Assembly: GCA_033675265.1 (NCBI GenBank)
Contig: JAUJYZ010000376.1
Location: 65,001-129,000 of the forward strand
Length of the DNA: 64,000 nucleotides
From: Actinostola sp. cb2023
Lineage: Eukaryota; Cnidaria; Anthozoa; Actiniaria; Actinostolidae
Direction of reading: 5' to 3'
The notes beneath the pieces were generated by a model, which saw nothing but the letters and a program-made list of their open reading frames with translations, was not told the DNA's origin and searched no databases. A program made the translations under genes and the position numbers. This document shows positions 21,840 to 33,765 of this stretch, one piece after another (positions within the stretch are counted from its first letter, which is position 1; each line of letters begins with the position of its first letter).

Positions 21840-24236
21840 AACAGGTTCTTATATAATGGGGGGTTTATAGATCTTAGCCTACAGGTTCTTATCACTATAG
21901 GTTCTTATATAATGGGAGGTTTATAGATCTTAGCCTACAGGTTCTTATCACTAGGTTCTTATATAATGGGAGGTTTATAGATTTTAGCCTACAGGTTCTT
22001 ATCACTATCACTAGGTTCTTATATAATGGGGGGGTTTATAGATCTTAGCCTACAGGTTCTTATCACTAGGTTCTTATATAATGGGAGGTTTATAGATCTT
22101 AGCCTACAGGTTCTTATCACTAGGTTCTTATATAATGGGAGGTTTATAGATTTTAGCCTACAGGTTCTTATCACTAGGTTCTTATATAATGGGGGGTTTA
22201 TAGATCTTAGCCTACAGGTTCTTATCACTAGGTTCTTATATAATGGGAGGTTTATAGACTTTAGCCTACAGGTTCTTATCACTAGGTTCTTATATAATGG
22301 GAGGTTTATAGACTTTAGCCTACAGGTTCTTATCACTAGGTTCTTATATAATGGGAGGTTTATAGACTTTAGCCTACAGGTTCTTATCACTAGGTTCTTA
22401 TATAATGGGGGGTTTATAGATTTTAGCCTACAGGTTCTTATCACTAGGTTCTTATATAATGGGAGGTTTATAGATTTTATCCTACAGGTTCTTATCACTA
22501 GTAGGTTCTTATATAATGGGGGGTTTATAGATCTTAGCCTACAGGTTCTTATCACTAGGTTCTTATATAATGGGAGGTTTATAGACTTTAGCCTACAGGT
22601 TCTTATCACTAGGTTCTTATATAATGGGGGGTTTATAGGTTCTTATCACTAGGTTCTTATATAATGGGAGGTTTATAGACTTTAGCCTACAGGTTCTTAT
22701 CACTAGGTTCTTATATAATGGGACTGAGGTTTATAGATTTTAGCCTACAGGTTCTTATCACTAGGTTCTTATATAATGGGGGGTTTATAGACTTTAGCCT
22801 ACAGGTTCTTATCATCACTAGGTTCTTATATAATGGGGGGTTTATAGACTTTAGCCTACAGGTTCTTATCACTAGGTTCTTATATAATGGGAGGTTTATA
22901 GACTTTAGCCTACAGGTTCTTATCACTAGGTTCTTATATAATGGGGGGTTTATAGATCTTAGCCTACAGGTTCTTATCACTAGGTTCTTATATAATGGGA
23001 GGTTTATAGACTTTAGCCTACAGGTTCTTATCACTAGGTTCTTATATAATGGGGGGTTTATAGATTTTAGCCTACAGGTTCTTATCACTAGGTTCTTATA
23101 TAATGGGAGGTTTATAGATTTTAGCCTACAGGTTCTTATCACTAGGTTCTTATATAATGGGAGGTTTATAGATTTTAGCCTACAGGTTCTTATCACTAGG
23201 TTCTTATATAATGGGAGGTTTATAGATTTTAGCCTACAGGTTCTTATCACTAGGTTCTTATATAATGGGAGGTTTATAGACTTTAGCCTACAGGTTCTTA
23301 TCACTAGGTTCTTATATAATGGGGGGTTTATAGATTTTAGCCTACAGGTTCTTATCACTAGGTTCTTATATAATGGGAGGTTTATAGATTTTAGCCTACA
23401 GGTTCTTATCACTAGGTTCTTATATAATGGGAGGTTTATAGATTTTAGCCTACAGGTTCTTATCACTAGGTTCTTATATAATGGGGGTTTATAGATTTTA
23501 GCCTACAGGTTCTTATCACTAGGTTCTTATATAATGGGAGGTTTATAGATTTTAGCCTACAGGTTCTTATCACTAGGTTCTTATATAATGGGAGGTTTAT
23601 AGACTTTTATTAGCCTACAGGTTCTTATCACTAGGTTCTTATATAATGGGAGTTTTATAGATTTTAGCCTACAGGTTCTTATCACTAGGTTCTTATATAA
23701 TGGGGGGTTTATAGATTTTAGCCTACAGGTTCTTATCACTAGGTTCTTATATAATGGGGGGTTTATAGATTTTAGCCTACAGGTTCTTATCACTAGGTTC
23801 TTATATAATGGGAGGTTTATAGACTTTAGCCTACAGGTTCTTATCACTAGGTTCTTATATAATGGGGGGTTTATAGATTTTAGCCTACAGGTTCTTATCA
23901 CTAGGTTCTTATATAATGGGGGGTTTATAGATTTTAGCCTACAGGTTCTTATCACTAGGTTCTTATATAATGGGGGGTTTATAGATTTTAGCCTACAGGT
24001 TCTTATCACTAGGTTCTTATATAATGGGAGTTTTATAGATTTTAGCCTACAGGTTCTTATCACTAGGTTCTTATATAATGGGAGGTTTATAGACTTTAGC
24101 CTACAGGTTCTTATCACTAGGTTCTTATATAATGGGGGGTTTATAGATTTTAGCCTACAGGTTCTTATCACTAGGTTCTTATATAATGGGAGGTTTATAG
24201 ACTTTAGCCTACAGGTTCTTATCACTAGGTTCTTAT
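21840..24236. repeat. 54-bp satellite, about 44 copies
   Basis: Unit AGGTTCTTATATAATGGGAG, GTTTATAGACTTTAGCCTAC, AGGTTCTTATCACT. The word AGGTTCTTAT occurs twice per unit. It begins at the 3' edge of the Helentron-like element and ends inside the GPCR stop region. Open frames here are artefacts of the 54-bp (18-codon) length. Confidence 0.97.
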
Positions 24237-25385
24237 ATGCGGGTTTTTACTGTATTGGATGTTAACCGAGTGACGCTTTCTCGCTTTCCTGCAAAGCATC
24301 ACGGTTGCAAAGGCCTGTGCGTAAAACTTACTCATTGTTCCATAGCATATCGGGTGCAGAGCGCTGGGAAAGCATGTCAATAGGTAAGCATACTTGCGTG
24401 TTACCATAAAGTACCTCCATGTCTTGACCGCGCCAGTGTTAAAGTACTCTAACAGAAACAACGTCTGATAAGGAATATAGCAAATCAGATAGACGATGAT
24501 GGCGATGTAGATCATCCTCAGCAAATCACCCTCCATCTCCATTAGCTGTTCGAGGCTTGTCTGCTTATCCTGTACCCCCGTTTGCTTTAAGATACTGATG
24601 GGCTCGTTGGGTAGCGTCTCTACTCTGGCTTCAGGCTCTGCGTCTATCACGCTCGTTATCTGTGAGGTGCTCACCACGTTACAAGGACCTTCTTGTGCGG
24701 TGAGGTGACGTTGGAGCTTCTTTGCGACACCTCCGTACGCAACAACGATGATGACACCTGGCAGCGCAAAATTGAGGATGAATCGAGTGAAGTAGTACTT
24801 TGTAAGCTTGGCAGATGGAAATGTGGCAAGGGTATCGCCGGGAAAGAGCTCTATGCACCAGTACGCCGAGAGATTATTGTTGTAGACGGTTTTAATCTGC
24901 ACGGCAAACATGAATGTTGGACCGCTGACCAGGGTTCCAAGAAACCATAGCAGGACAAGGAAAGAACAGACAAACCTTCCTGACACGTTCAACAGTTGGC
25001 CATTTGAAAAAACCTTGTACCTGAGGAAGGCAATAGCTGCAAGAGACCAAGGAATGACAAAATAGGACGTCAACATAAAAGCATTCACAAGACGACACAT
25101 TGAATCACCAAATGGCCAGGTCATCAGCTCGTCGTACACTTGGAAAAATGGCAGGCAGACCGTCCCTACGAGCTCTGCAATCGCAAGGTTTGTCACCACG
25201 TAGTAGGTACACGGTTTTTTCAGGTGTGGATGCTGACGAAAAGCTTTGACCACCACGAAATTACCGATCAGCGAGGAAACGATAACGATGCCAAAGACGG
25301 CTTGGCGAAACCACACAGAAGCTTTAGGTTCTTCGTATGACACTATAAATGTCGCGGCGGAACTGAGTGAGTGCGAGCTGTTCAT
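24225..25385 (-). CDS. Class A (rhodopsin-like) GPCR, intronless
   Basis: A 386-residue single-exon receptor of the plasma membrane; its ligand cannot be told from sequence. Visible: N-terminal NSS sequon, TM1 with the GN motif (LIGNFVVVKA, about residue 40), TM2 NLAIAEL (E instead of D at 2.50), Cys before TM3 (MCRLV) paired with the ECL2 Cys (YWCIEL), LRY in place of DRY, TM4 Trp (LLWFLG), TM5 Pro (FALPGVII), TM6 CYIPYQ in place of CWxP, TM7 HPICYG in place of NPxxY. The third intracellular loop is long and polar (about residues 230-290). The stop codon and last codons (I-R-T) are formed by the adjoining 54-bp satellite. It shares NLA-I/V-AEL and a non-DRY motif with the receptor at 63462. 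Confidence 0.93.
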   Translation of the reverse strand: MNSSHSLSSAATFIVSYEEPKASVWFRQAVFGIVIVSSLIGNFVVVKAFRQHPHLKKPCTYYVVTNLAIAELVGTVCLPFFQVYDELMTWPFGDSMCRLVNAFMLTSYFVIPWSLAAIAFLRYKVFSNGQLLNVSGRFVCSFLVLLWFLGTLVSGPTFMFAVQIKTVYNNNLSAYWCIELFPGDTLATFPSAKLTKYYFTRFILNFALPGVIIVVAYGGVAKKLQRHLTAQEGPCNVVSTSQITSVIDAEPEARVETLPNEPISILKQTGVQDKQTSLEQLMEMEGDLLRMIYIAIIVYLICYIPYQTLFLLEYFNTGAVKTWRYFMVTRKYAYLLTCFPSALHPICYGTMSKFYAQAFATVMLCRKARKRHSVNIQYSKNPHIRT

Positions 25386-26356
25386 GATAGCGCAGTCTCT
25401 GTATACAAGGCGACTCTAAACTTCTTTTATAGATGTCTTGTCTTTTACTTAACACTAAGCCGTATATCGGAAATGGTCACTCTATAGCTCCCGGTACTGT
25501 GCGGTACTGAGTGTACGTATCCATCGATCACCTACGTGTAAATCCCGAATGACCATTTACCGGTGATTGTCGTCCCAAGAGGTATCAGTATAAGCTGTCG
25601 ACCGAATAAAAATATGCCTTTCTCGAAGCGTCGTACTGACAGAAAACTGTACTTCACATACAATTTCAAGTGCACTCAAGACGCCTTTCAGTACTACTGA
25701 ATGAATGTCAATATCACGATCTTGTAAACTTTTTGTTAAATATCTTTATAGAGCCGACGGCGTTTAATAGAACCATGGTTAGTTTATAAGAGAATAAAAA
25801 ACAAGTTGTCTACGTGTCTCGGCCATTCCAGAATTGTTTGTTTTTTCCGAGAAATGCCTTACACTTAGCCGGGGCACTTAGCTCCAATAACGATGACTTT
25901 CCGGGGATTGAAATCTACATTTGAATTTTCGCCATAAACTGTTTGTTTTCACTAGAGAACTAGCTACAGGCGCTTTTCGTTTGGCTGCATGAAAAACACT
26001 CGGTACTTGACACTGGAATTTCTCCTGCGCCTTCCGGCCGGAACAACGCACGCTCCGGCTTCAAACCTTGGAAATCAGAACTGAACTATTCACAAGGGAT
26101 ATAATTCAACCCCCTTATGAGTTCCTGTGGAAATTCAATCATTGGAAATTCAATTCATTTTTCCGTCACTATCCGTTTAATGCTTTTAGACACGAACACT
26201 TAGTAATGTTGCAAATAAACGATTTAAAACCGACGGAGCTTTTTGGAAACGCTTTCCAAAGTGGTGGGGGGAAACCTTTTTCTGAAAATGCTTGTTTGGA
26301 ACCGAAAAATTTGCTTTCGAAAAATTCGTTTTCATGCCGTTGACGTCGTGTGGGTG
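25386..26356. other. GPCR upstream region
   Basis: Presumed promoter side of the minus-strand receptor; no TATA box or upstream exon could be assigned. No other gene seen. Confidence 0.4.
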
Positions 26357-26366
26357 GGGCCTACTG

Positions 26367-27803
26367 CATTCTCGTACCCAGAGCCCACTCCTCATTTGGT
26401 TCGTCGCTGGCTCTGGGAAACCCTGTTGCTCGGTCGTCAGATTTTGACGACCAAGTCGTCAGAGCGCATGCTCATACTAAAGACCGCTGAGAGCGGGTAC
26501 TGTGGAAGAGTCTACTGGCTACGTAGTGTTCACGTTGGTTTGAATATTCAAACAATGTAACAAGTACACAAGTTTGTACATTTATCTTCGTGTAGCCGTT
26601 TAAAATCCCTTCGACGTTCATCACCGGTTCTTCTCTGGCTCTGTTGCGATAAAGGCTGGACGATAAATACATGTTCTAATATAATCTTGCATGTGAACCT
26701 TCCTGTCTTCCGCTTTGTTATTGTTTCTCTTGAATTATAAAAATATTCCTTTGAATACTCAAAGCGAGTACGATCGATTGTGTCTGTAGCCGTTACTTTT
26801 ATAATTTATGTATTGTTATATCTCCCTTTACGAATTTATGTCTACACAGTCAATGAGTCACTCATTTCCATTGATTTATTATTCAAAAAAGGTATATAGT
26901 TTTTGAAAATAATATTGTATGAAATTACTACAACCGTCGCTGTCCAATTCGCTTCGTTCGCTTTGCAAGTTTTAGACTCTTCCACAGTCCCCGCTCGGCC
27001 GTTGCACTCTCTCGCATAGGGACTGTAATGGTACAATGGTAGCGTTATTCTGATTGGCTGGTAGATCTGATCTACTTATCAAGGTTCTTATTGGTTGATT
27101 AGGACGACCGTTGGTTTCGGTACCGCCAAGACGTCACGTACGGATTTATACACGGCGACTCGACGGCGATTTGGGTAGAATTATGTTGGATTATCGTGAA
27201 TTTCTCGCTTGCATCGAGACAAATTAGGTATGGATGGAGAGCAAATTTATCGATCTAGCCGTCTTTGGGGATGATAGGTCTTCGGATGAATTTTCTACGG
27301 AGATAAAAGCATTTGAGCGAGCGACTAAAAATTCCACTAAATGACTCGTAAAAAGACCACAAAATAAGTGTAAATAAAGGTGACTTTATTTATGTATATA
27401 TTTGTTATATTTTAGTTACTTATTTTATCAGTTGTTGGTTCGTGTTGATGTCTCATACCGTAATAAATGCATGTCTGTTTTGGGCTTCCTGTGGAAACCT
27501 CAACCGTGTTGATCGTCGTTGGGATCCCTGTTTTTCGTTTCGCAAGGCATCATGGGTCCAAGATTCTTGGACCCAGAATCCCTTTCGGCATTGTACCATT
27601 ACAGTCCCTATGCGAGAGAGTGCAACGGCCGAGCGGGGACTGTGGAAGAGTCTATGCAAGTTTGAATCTTTGTTTATCTCATGGACCAATCAAATACGAT
27701 CATTCATTGTTGATTTCAACAGCCATTGAAATTCGCTAAAATTTCAGGGTTTCCCAGAGCCAGCGACGAACCAAACGAGGAGTGGGCTCTGGGTACGAGA
27801 ATG
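26367..27803. mobile_element. TIR element, copy A, 10-bp TSD, interrupted
   Basis: TIRs of about 58 bp beginning CATTCTCGTACCCAGAGCCC; TSD GGGCCTACTG (26357-26366 and 27804-27813). Without the nested 682-bp insert it is about 746 bp, the same element as at 38061 and 38754. No transposase. Long TIR and 9-10 bp TSD suggest a Mutator-type non-autonomous element. Confidence 0.85.
26973..27654. mobile_element. 682-bp TIR element nested in copy A
   Basis: TIRs of about 70 bp beginning TAGACTCTTCCACAGTCCCC; TSD TGCAAGTTT (26964-26972 and 27655-27663). Non-coding interior. Its terminal sequence also resembles an internal stretch of the host element (near 26500-26515). Confidence 0.85.
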
Positions 27804-28054
27804 GGGCCTACTGAAGTACTTACCATTTAGTATTGGATAAACATTTTAAATCTGCAACAGCATCAGGTAAGCACATTAAAGTAAAAATTATATGCCCAAG
27901 GGAGTGGTCACGTGACTTGAAGAAAGAAAAGTTAAACACTTGGTGGTTTACTGAAGTAAACAAGTTACCGAACCTTGAATCAGAAAACTATTGTTTCTTA
28001 ATCGGCTAACCTTGTAAAGCACTCAAATGTAAACTAGACTGATTCTACATGAAG

Positions 28055-28120
28055 TCGGTCTGTTCGCTCTTCAGGGTCGGCCTAAAATAGTCTGTAGCAA
28101 TCTCGTGCCCAGAGCCCAAC
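28055..28120 (+). repeat. Left direct repeat flanking 17-bp satellite
   Basis: GTCGGTCTGTTCGCTCTTCA, GGGTCGGCCTAAAATAGTCT, GTAGCAATCTCGTGCCCAGA; repeated with two changes at 29896-29965. Confidence 0.85.
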
Positions 28121-29890
28121 AGTTACAACAGCCACAACAACCATCTCCTCACAACAGCCATCTCCTCACAACAGTCCTCTCCTCACAACAGCCACCTCCC
28201 CACAACAGTCATCTCCTCACAACAGCCACCTCCCCACAACAGCCACCTCCCCACAGCAACCATCTTCCCACAACAGCCATCTCCCCACAACAGCCACCTT
28301 CCCACAACAGCCACCTCACTACAACAGTCACTTCCCCACAACAGCCATCTTCAGCCACCTCCCTACAACATCCACCTCCCCACAACAGCCACCTTCAAAC
28401 ATCAGCCATCTCTCCACAACAGCCACCTCCAAACATCAGCCATCTCTCCACAACAGCCATCTCCCCACAACAGCCATCTCCTCACAACAGCCATCTCCCC
28501 ACAACAGCCGTCTTCCCACAACAGCCACCTCCCCACAACAGCCACCTCTCCACAACAGCCACCTCCCCACAACAGCCATCTCCCCACAACAGCCGTCTTC
28601 CCACAACAGCCATCTCCTCACAACAGCCATCTCCCCACAACAGCCGTCTTCTCACAACAGCCACCTCCCCACAACAGCCGTCTTCCCACAACAGCCATCT
28701 CCCCACAACAACCACCTCTCCACAACAGCCATCTCCCCACAACAACCACCTCTCCACAACAGCCATCTCCCCACAACAGCCACCTCCCCACAACAGCCAT
28801 CTCCCCACAACAGCCGTCTTCCCACAACAGCCATCTCCTCACAACAGCCATCTCCCCACAACAGCCGTTTTCTCACAACAGCCACCTCCCCACAACAGCC
28901 GTCTTCCCACAACAGCCATCTCCCCACAACAGCCACCTCTCCACAACAGCCATCTCCCCACAACAACCACCTCTCCACAACAGCCATCTCCCACAACAGC
29001 CACCTCCCCACAACAGCCATCTCCCCACAACAGCCATCTCCCCACAACAGCCACCTCCCCACAACAACCACCTCTCCACAACAGCCATCTCCCCACAACA
29101 GCCACCTCCCCACAACAGCCATCTCCCCACAACAGCCACCTCCCCACAACAGCCATCTCCCCACAACAGCCGTCTTCCCACAACAGCCATCTCCTCACAA
29201 CAGCCACCTCCCCACAACAGCCACCTCTCCACAACAGCCACCTCCTCACAACAGCCATCTCCCCACAACAGCCGTCTTCCCATAACAACCATCTCCTCAC
29301 AACAGCCATCTCCCCACAACAGCCGTCTTCTCACAACAGCCACCTCCCCACAACAGCCGTCTTCCCACAACAGCCATCTCCCCACAACAGCCACCTCTCC
29401 ACAACAGCCATCTCCCCACAACAGCCACCTCCCCACAACAGCCATCTCCCCACAACAGCCACCTCCCCACAACAGCCATCTCCCCACAACAGCCGTCTTC
29501 CCACAACAGCCATCTCCTCACAACAGCCACCTCCCCACAACAGCCACCTCTCCACAACAGCCACATCCCCACAACAGCCATCTCCCCACAACAGCCGTCT
29601 TCCCATAACAACCATCTCCTCACAACAGCCATCTCCCCACAACAGCCGTCTTCTCACAACAGCCACCTCCCCACAACAGCCGTCTTCCCACAACAGCCAT
29701 CTCCCCACAACAGCCACCTCCCCACAACAGCCATCTCCCCACAACAGCCATCTCCCCACAACAGCCATCTTCCCACAACAGCCGTCTTCTCACAATAGCC
29801 ACCTTCCCACAACAGCCATCTCCTCACGACAGCCACCTCCCCACAACAGCCACCTCCCTACAACAGCCATCTCCTCACAACTACCATCTC
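28121..29890. repeat. 17-bp satellite, about 104 copies
   Basis: Unit CATCTCCCCACAACAGC with variants CACCTCCCC, CGTCTTCCC, CATCTCCTC arranged in higher-order blocks (similar blocks near 28620-28870, 29290-29490 and 29600-29760). The 629-codon frame is an artefact; 3 x 17 = 51 bp. Confidence 0.96.
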
Positions 29891-29895
29891 CCCGG

Positions 29896-29965
29896 TCGGT
29901 CGGTCTGTTCACTCTTCAGGGTCGGCCTAAAATAGTCTGTAGCAATTTCGTGCCCAGAGCCCAAG
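29896..29965 (+). repeat. Right direct repeat flanking 17-bp satellite
   Basis: Second copy of the 28055-28120 sequence, with TTCACTC for TTCGCTC and AATTTCG for AATCTCG. Confidence 0.85.
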
Positions 29966-30671
29966 CTCCTCTTGGTCTCGTTTCTCGGTGCTGATCAAGG
30001 GGAACGTGGGCTCTGGGCCTGTAGTACCATGATATGCATGCGCATGCGTGTAACCGCTGAACCACAAAAGCGGGAGACAAGAAGCCACCATCTTTAAAAG
30101 TTCCCATCTCACCGGTTTAATGTAGCGATTTCTTTTAATAGGATGTAACAGTTAAAATATTTTGTAGAGGGTTTTGACTTATGCTTAGTCAAAATATAAA
30201 TATTAAAACTTGCAAAAAAGAACACAATTCAGATTTGTCGAGCGCTGGCCGATATCCTATCGAAGGAAAAATCCGAAAGTTTCACGGAAAAGTGCACCAG
30301 AAAAGTGCCATGCGGCGCACATCGGGCCAGGAGGCGTAAAATGTCAAAATTAAAGTTTCTCAGCGTACGGTGAAGTTAGACGACTGACACTTATAAAGTG
30401 TTTCGAGAATACGGTAAAGTTTAGTTATTCGAAGAAAAAGTGAATTCTCACGTCACATTGACAAAAAATAGGAGCAAAAACGTACTTGGCACGTGACCGA
30501 GTTTCACACCTTGTTTCACTTCTACACTCTGCGGGCGCTTCTTGTGGGACGCACACAGGAAGCCCAACATAGGACGTTACTCAGCACAGGGAGCCCGACA
30601 TACGTCGCGCACGCTCTACCACAGGAAACCCATCAAAAAAAGACGCAAATATCATTTTATTTTATTATTAA

Positions 30672-31398
30672 GGACGTTCGCGCGCATTGTTCACGCGCAT
30701 CTTTTCTGCGCATAAAATCAAGGTTCGAATCATCTCGGTCCAGTCCTCTTTCCTCACGTCCAAGATGGCAGCCAGTCACGCATGTTACGTAGACGATTTT
30801 CATCGGCTAATATCTCGAGAACGATACCGGTGACCCCCATTTTTTATTTTGTGATTTTACAAAGAATCATAAAAGCTCCCCATGTACCAAATTTAAAGAA
30901 AAAAACATGTTTAGATTTTGATAAAAACACGAATTTATATGAAAACTTCAACCTACCTTCACGCGAAAGAGTCGTCGATGGCTACGTGGTGACTGTAAAC
31001 ATGAGCCAAAAACTACAGGTTGTTTCTACATATTCACAAATCTTTGTACATAATTTTATTCTATAAACTCTTAGATAGCCATTTGAAGAAAATTTTAGCA
31101 ATCCGTTTAGTTTTTCTACCAAAAAATTCCTGTCATTCTCGACTTTCCGTGGATTGAACGCACGTAATTTTCGATCAGAAAAAGGGTATACTTTGAAAAA
31201 ATCTGGCTCCATAGCGAAGTCGGTGACCCCCATTTTTTATTTGCTCATTTAGCTTCTATAATGATCTTATTTCACCATATATTATTATATTTGTTTATTT
31301 TCGTGTACGTGTGATGAATTGTGAATAAACTATTATTATTATTACCATACGAAGTTTCAGGGAAAAAACATGTTTAGTTTTTTTGCCCGCGAACGTCC
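30672..31398. mobile_element. TTAA-flanked 727-bp element (piggyBac-like)
   Basis: Termini GGACGTTCGCG and CGCGAACGTCC, flanked by TTAA at 30668-30671 and 31399-31402. Interior has two diverged direct repeats (GGTGACCCCCATTTTTTATT at about 30830 and 31222; AAACATGTTTAG at about 30903 and 31367). No transposase. Confidence 0.7.
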
Positions 31399-31693
31399 TT
31401 AAGTAGCCTCAAAAGCAATGGTTGGGCTGCCTGTGGTTACGTTTGCATTGTACCGTTACACTCAGAAATGAAAGCGAAAGCTCGACATGTTCATAGCGAC
31501 TATTAAACAGTGAATATTTAGCGAGATTGTCTACCAGCCGTGTATGGGGGAATGGTGAAAGTTCGGTGGAAATCGTTCTAGAATTGATAAATAAACGAAT
31601 AGCTGGTCGTCTGTCTTCACATCTTCCGATTTTCCGATTTTATTCCATTTACACCATTTTTTACAATATTGATAAATAAGGTAGAATTTTTTG

Positions 31694-32007
31694 CAGATAG
31701 TTAGGTGTTGGGATACCTGAAAATAGTTTGTAGACTAATCAAAGTCAGGTACCCCAGTACAATGAAAGGTTACAGATAGTTAGGTGTTGGGATACCTGAA
31801 AATAGTTTGTAGACTAATCAAAGTCAGGTACCTCAGTACAATGAAAGGTTACAGATAGTTAGGTGTTGGGATACCTGAAAATAGTTTGTAGACTAATCAA
31901 AGTCAGGTACCTCAGTACAATGAAAGGTTACAGATAGTTAGGTGTTGGGATACCTGAAAATAGTTTGTAGACTAATCAAAGTCAGGTACCCCAGTACAAT
32001 GAAAGGA
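31694..32007. repeat. 78-bp tandem repeat, 4 copies
   Basis: Unit CAGATAGTTAGGTGTTGGGA, TACCTGAAAATAGTTTGTAG, ACTAATCAAAGTCAGGTACC, plus CAGTACAATGAAAGGTTA. GGGATACCTG and CAGGTACCCC can pair within each unit. Confidence 0.93.
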
Positions 32008-32421
32008 AATTACAAATATCTCTGAATTTTGGTCATAAAATATTTATTAAATTTATATACTGAATACATCTATAATCTATGTGTTCAATTCTTATTCAAC
32101 TATATGTTCAAGGTAATTTAACGGAGCAGAAGCCGTCAAAGTTCGTTCTACGATGACGTCGGCAAATACTTTAGTTATATACCTCACATATATTCAGCCG
32201 GTCAAGCTGGCCCTAAAATACTAGTGCATAAATCTTCTTCCTTATATAATTCAGTGTAGTACGTACTAATATTCAAGACTAGCTTTTGATTAAACGTGAT
32301 GAAAAGGAATTGATGTGTATTATCAAGCGAAATAAATTCATGTTTTACTGACTCGTCAGAAAGCCAATTTGAAGCACAGGAAGCCCAAACATATAAGTGA
32401 ACTTATCTCGTGTTATTGTTA

Positions 32422-32710
32422 GAGTCATTTGCAAAAATTCTGGCCGCCACGAAATATCAATATATCAATATATCGGGTGCATTATGGGTAATTAAATAAT
32501 ACTATTTTGAGTTTCCTAACTTATTAAATGAAGCAAAATTTACAAACAACAAACATAAGACTAAAATAAACATTATACTAAATATTTCTACCAACTTTGC
32601 TGGCGTTAACCCGCTTTAAGGGGAATTTTCGATTATTTAATTACCCATAATGCACCTGATATATTGATATATTGATATTTCGTAGCGGCCAGAATTTTTG
32701 CAAATGACTG
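32422..32710. mobile_element. TA-flanked palindromic element with TGCAAAAATTCTG TIR
   Basis: Inverted ends (G/C)AGTCATTTGCAAAAATT, arms about 100 bp, TA on both sides (32420-21, 32711-12). TIR related to 60437-60715 and 61295-61509. Confidence 0.75.
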
Positions 32711-32719
32711 TATTTGCCT

Positions 32720-33500
32720 GAAATGTAGAATGAATGTGCCAATTTGAAGCACAGGAAGCCCAAACATATAAGTGAACTTATCTCGTGTTATTATTATTTG
32801 CCTGAAATGTAGAATGAATGTGCACAGTTACATTTTTTTTAAAGGTCAAAACCTGCAAATAATTCAACGCGCAGTACTTCACTTTCTATTTCCTCACAGC
32901 ATTATTTTTTAGCGCATTTGCCTGAACATTGTATGGAATTTGCGCTTTATAAATTAAATTATTATTATTATTATTCTAAGGTAAGTTATTTAAGCTAGTG
33001 ATTTTCAGTTTAAATATACCACTGATGAAGCCTTCACCGGCGAAACGTCTGAATACGCGTTTGTCGTCTATTTCCTTTGCCTGAGAACGAGTGTAATTAG
33101 AGAAACAATGAGCGAGAGTTCTGCATGACTGAATTTCTTATTTTGTAAATGGCAACGTTTTTTGAAAACAGCCAGTGTATTGTGTATTATAGTAAACTCG
33201 ATAGTAAACAAAACATTCACTCAGAATTGGCGCTTGATGACAAAGGATTCAAGATCAGACTGGGTGCTGGGATATTGGAGATGAGTTTGGAGAAGATTGA
33301 ATCGGAATGATTTAGCTTTGGAAGGCATACAGTCCAGATTAGTATTAATTTTGATAACGCTCTTTTGTTTTGATATTTGAGAAATCAAAACATTCGTTAG
33401 CCAATCAGAAGTCAGTATCAGGCAGCAGTGATGACGAATGTAGGCAGCCAACAAATGTTTCAGTTGAGAATTCCGATTACAGTTTGGTTGAGGTAGGGAG
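32720..33500. other. Intergenic, repeat fragments
   Basis: No gene. 32731-32788 repeats 32364-32419 in direct orientation (AAGCACAGGAAGCCCAAACA), and TTTGCCTGAAATGTAGAATG occurs twice (32713, 32798). A hammerhead-like motif lies at 33022-33046. Confidence 0.5.
33022..33046 (+). ncRNA. Hammerhead-core-like motif
   Basis: CTGATGA, then GCC-loop-GGC, then GAAAC: the CUGANGA / stem II / GAAA order of hammerhead ribozymes. An extra A lies before stem II and stems I and III are not clear. Such motifs are reported in Penelope-like elements. Confidence 0.25.
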
Positions 33501-33506
33501 CTCCCA

Positions 33507-33765
33507 TGCAAGCACAGGTAGCCCAAGCTCAACATTTGTATAAGAGAATGTATAGGAATTATTCAATGGTCGATTTTCAGCGTAAATATTGAATAAATGT
33601 TATTGTAAATTCTGAAACTCGCTCCAGACATTGGCAGGAACTACTTCAAGACACATAGTAAGTTACAATAACATTTATTCAATATTTACGCTGAAAATCG
33701 ACCATTGAATAATTCCCATACATTCTCTTACAAATATACACAAATGTTGAGCTTCCTGTGATGCA
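33507..33765. mobile_element. Foldback element
   Basis: Arms of about 110 bp (AACATTTGTATAAGAGAATG, ATTATTCAATGGTCGATTTT, CAGCGTAAATATTGAATAAA and complement) with outer ends TGCA, ACAGGTAGCCCAAGCTC / GAGCTTCCTGT, TGCA. Confidence 0.75.

Noticed and set aside
22019..24225. VIRTCRLKSINPPLYKNL repeat proteins
   Set aside because: 18-codon readings of the 54-bp satellite with no start context or non-repeat domain.
21840..24236. CRISPR-like regular array
   Set aside because: No unique spacers, pure 54-bp tandem units, and a eukaryotic context with introns.
26243..26560. 105-codon ORF and its counterparts at 38607-38831 and 39241-39495
   Set aside because: The same reading recurs because the non-coding TIR element is repeated; length and frame differ between copies.
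28105..29994. 629-codon P-Q-H-N-rich protein
   Set aside because: 17-bp repeats tripled to 51 bp keep a frame open; there are mirror frames on the minus strand and no non-repeat domain.
30715..30735. tRNA B-box-like GGTTCGAATC
   Set aside because: No A-box or cloverleaf could be formed around it.
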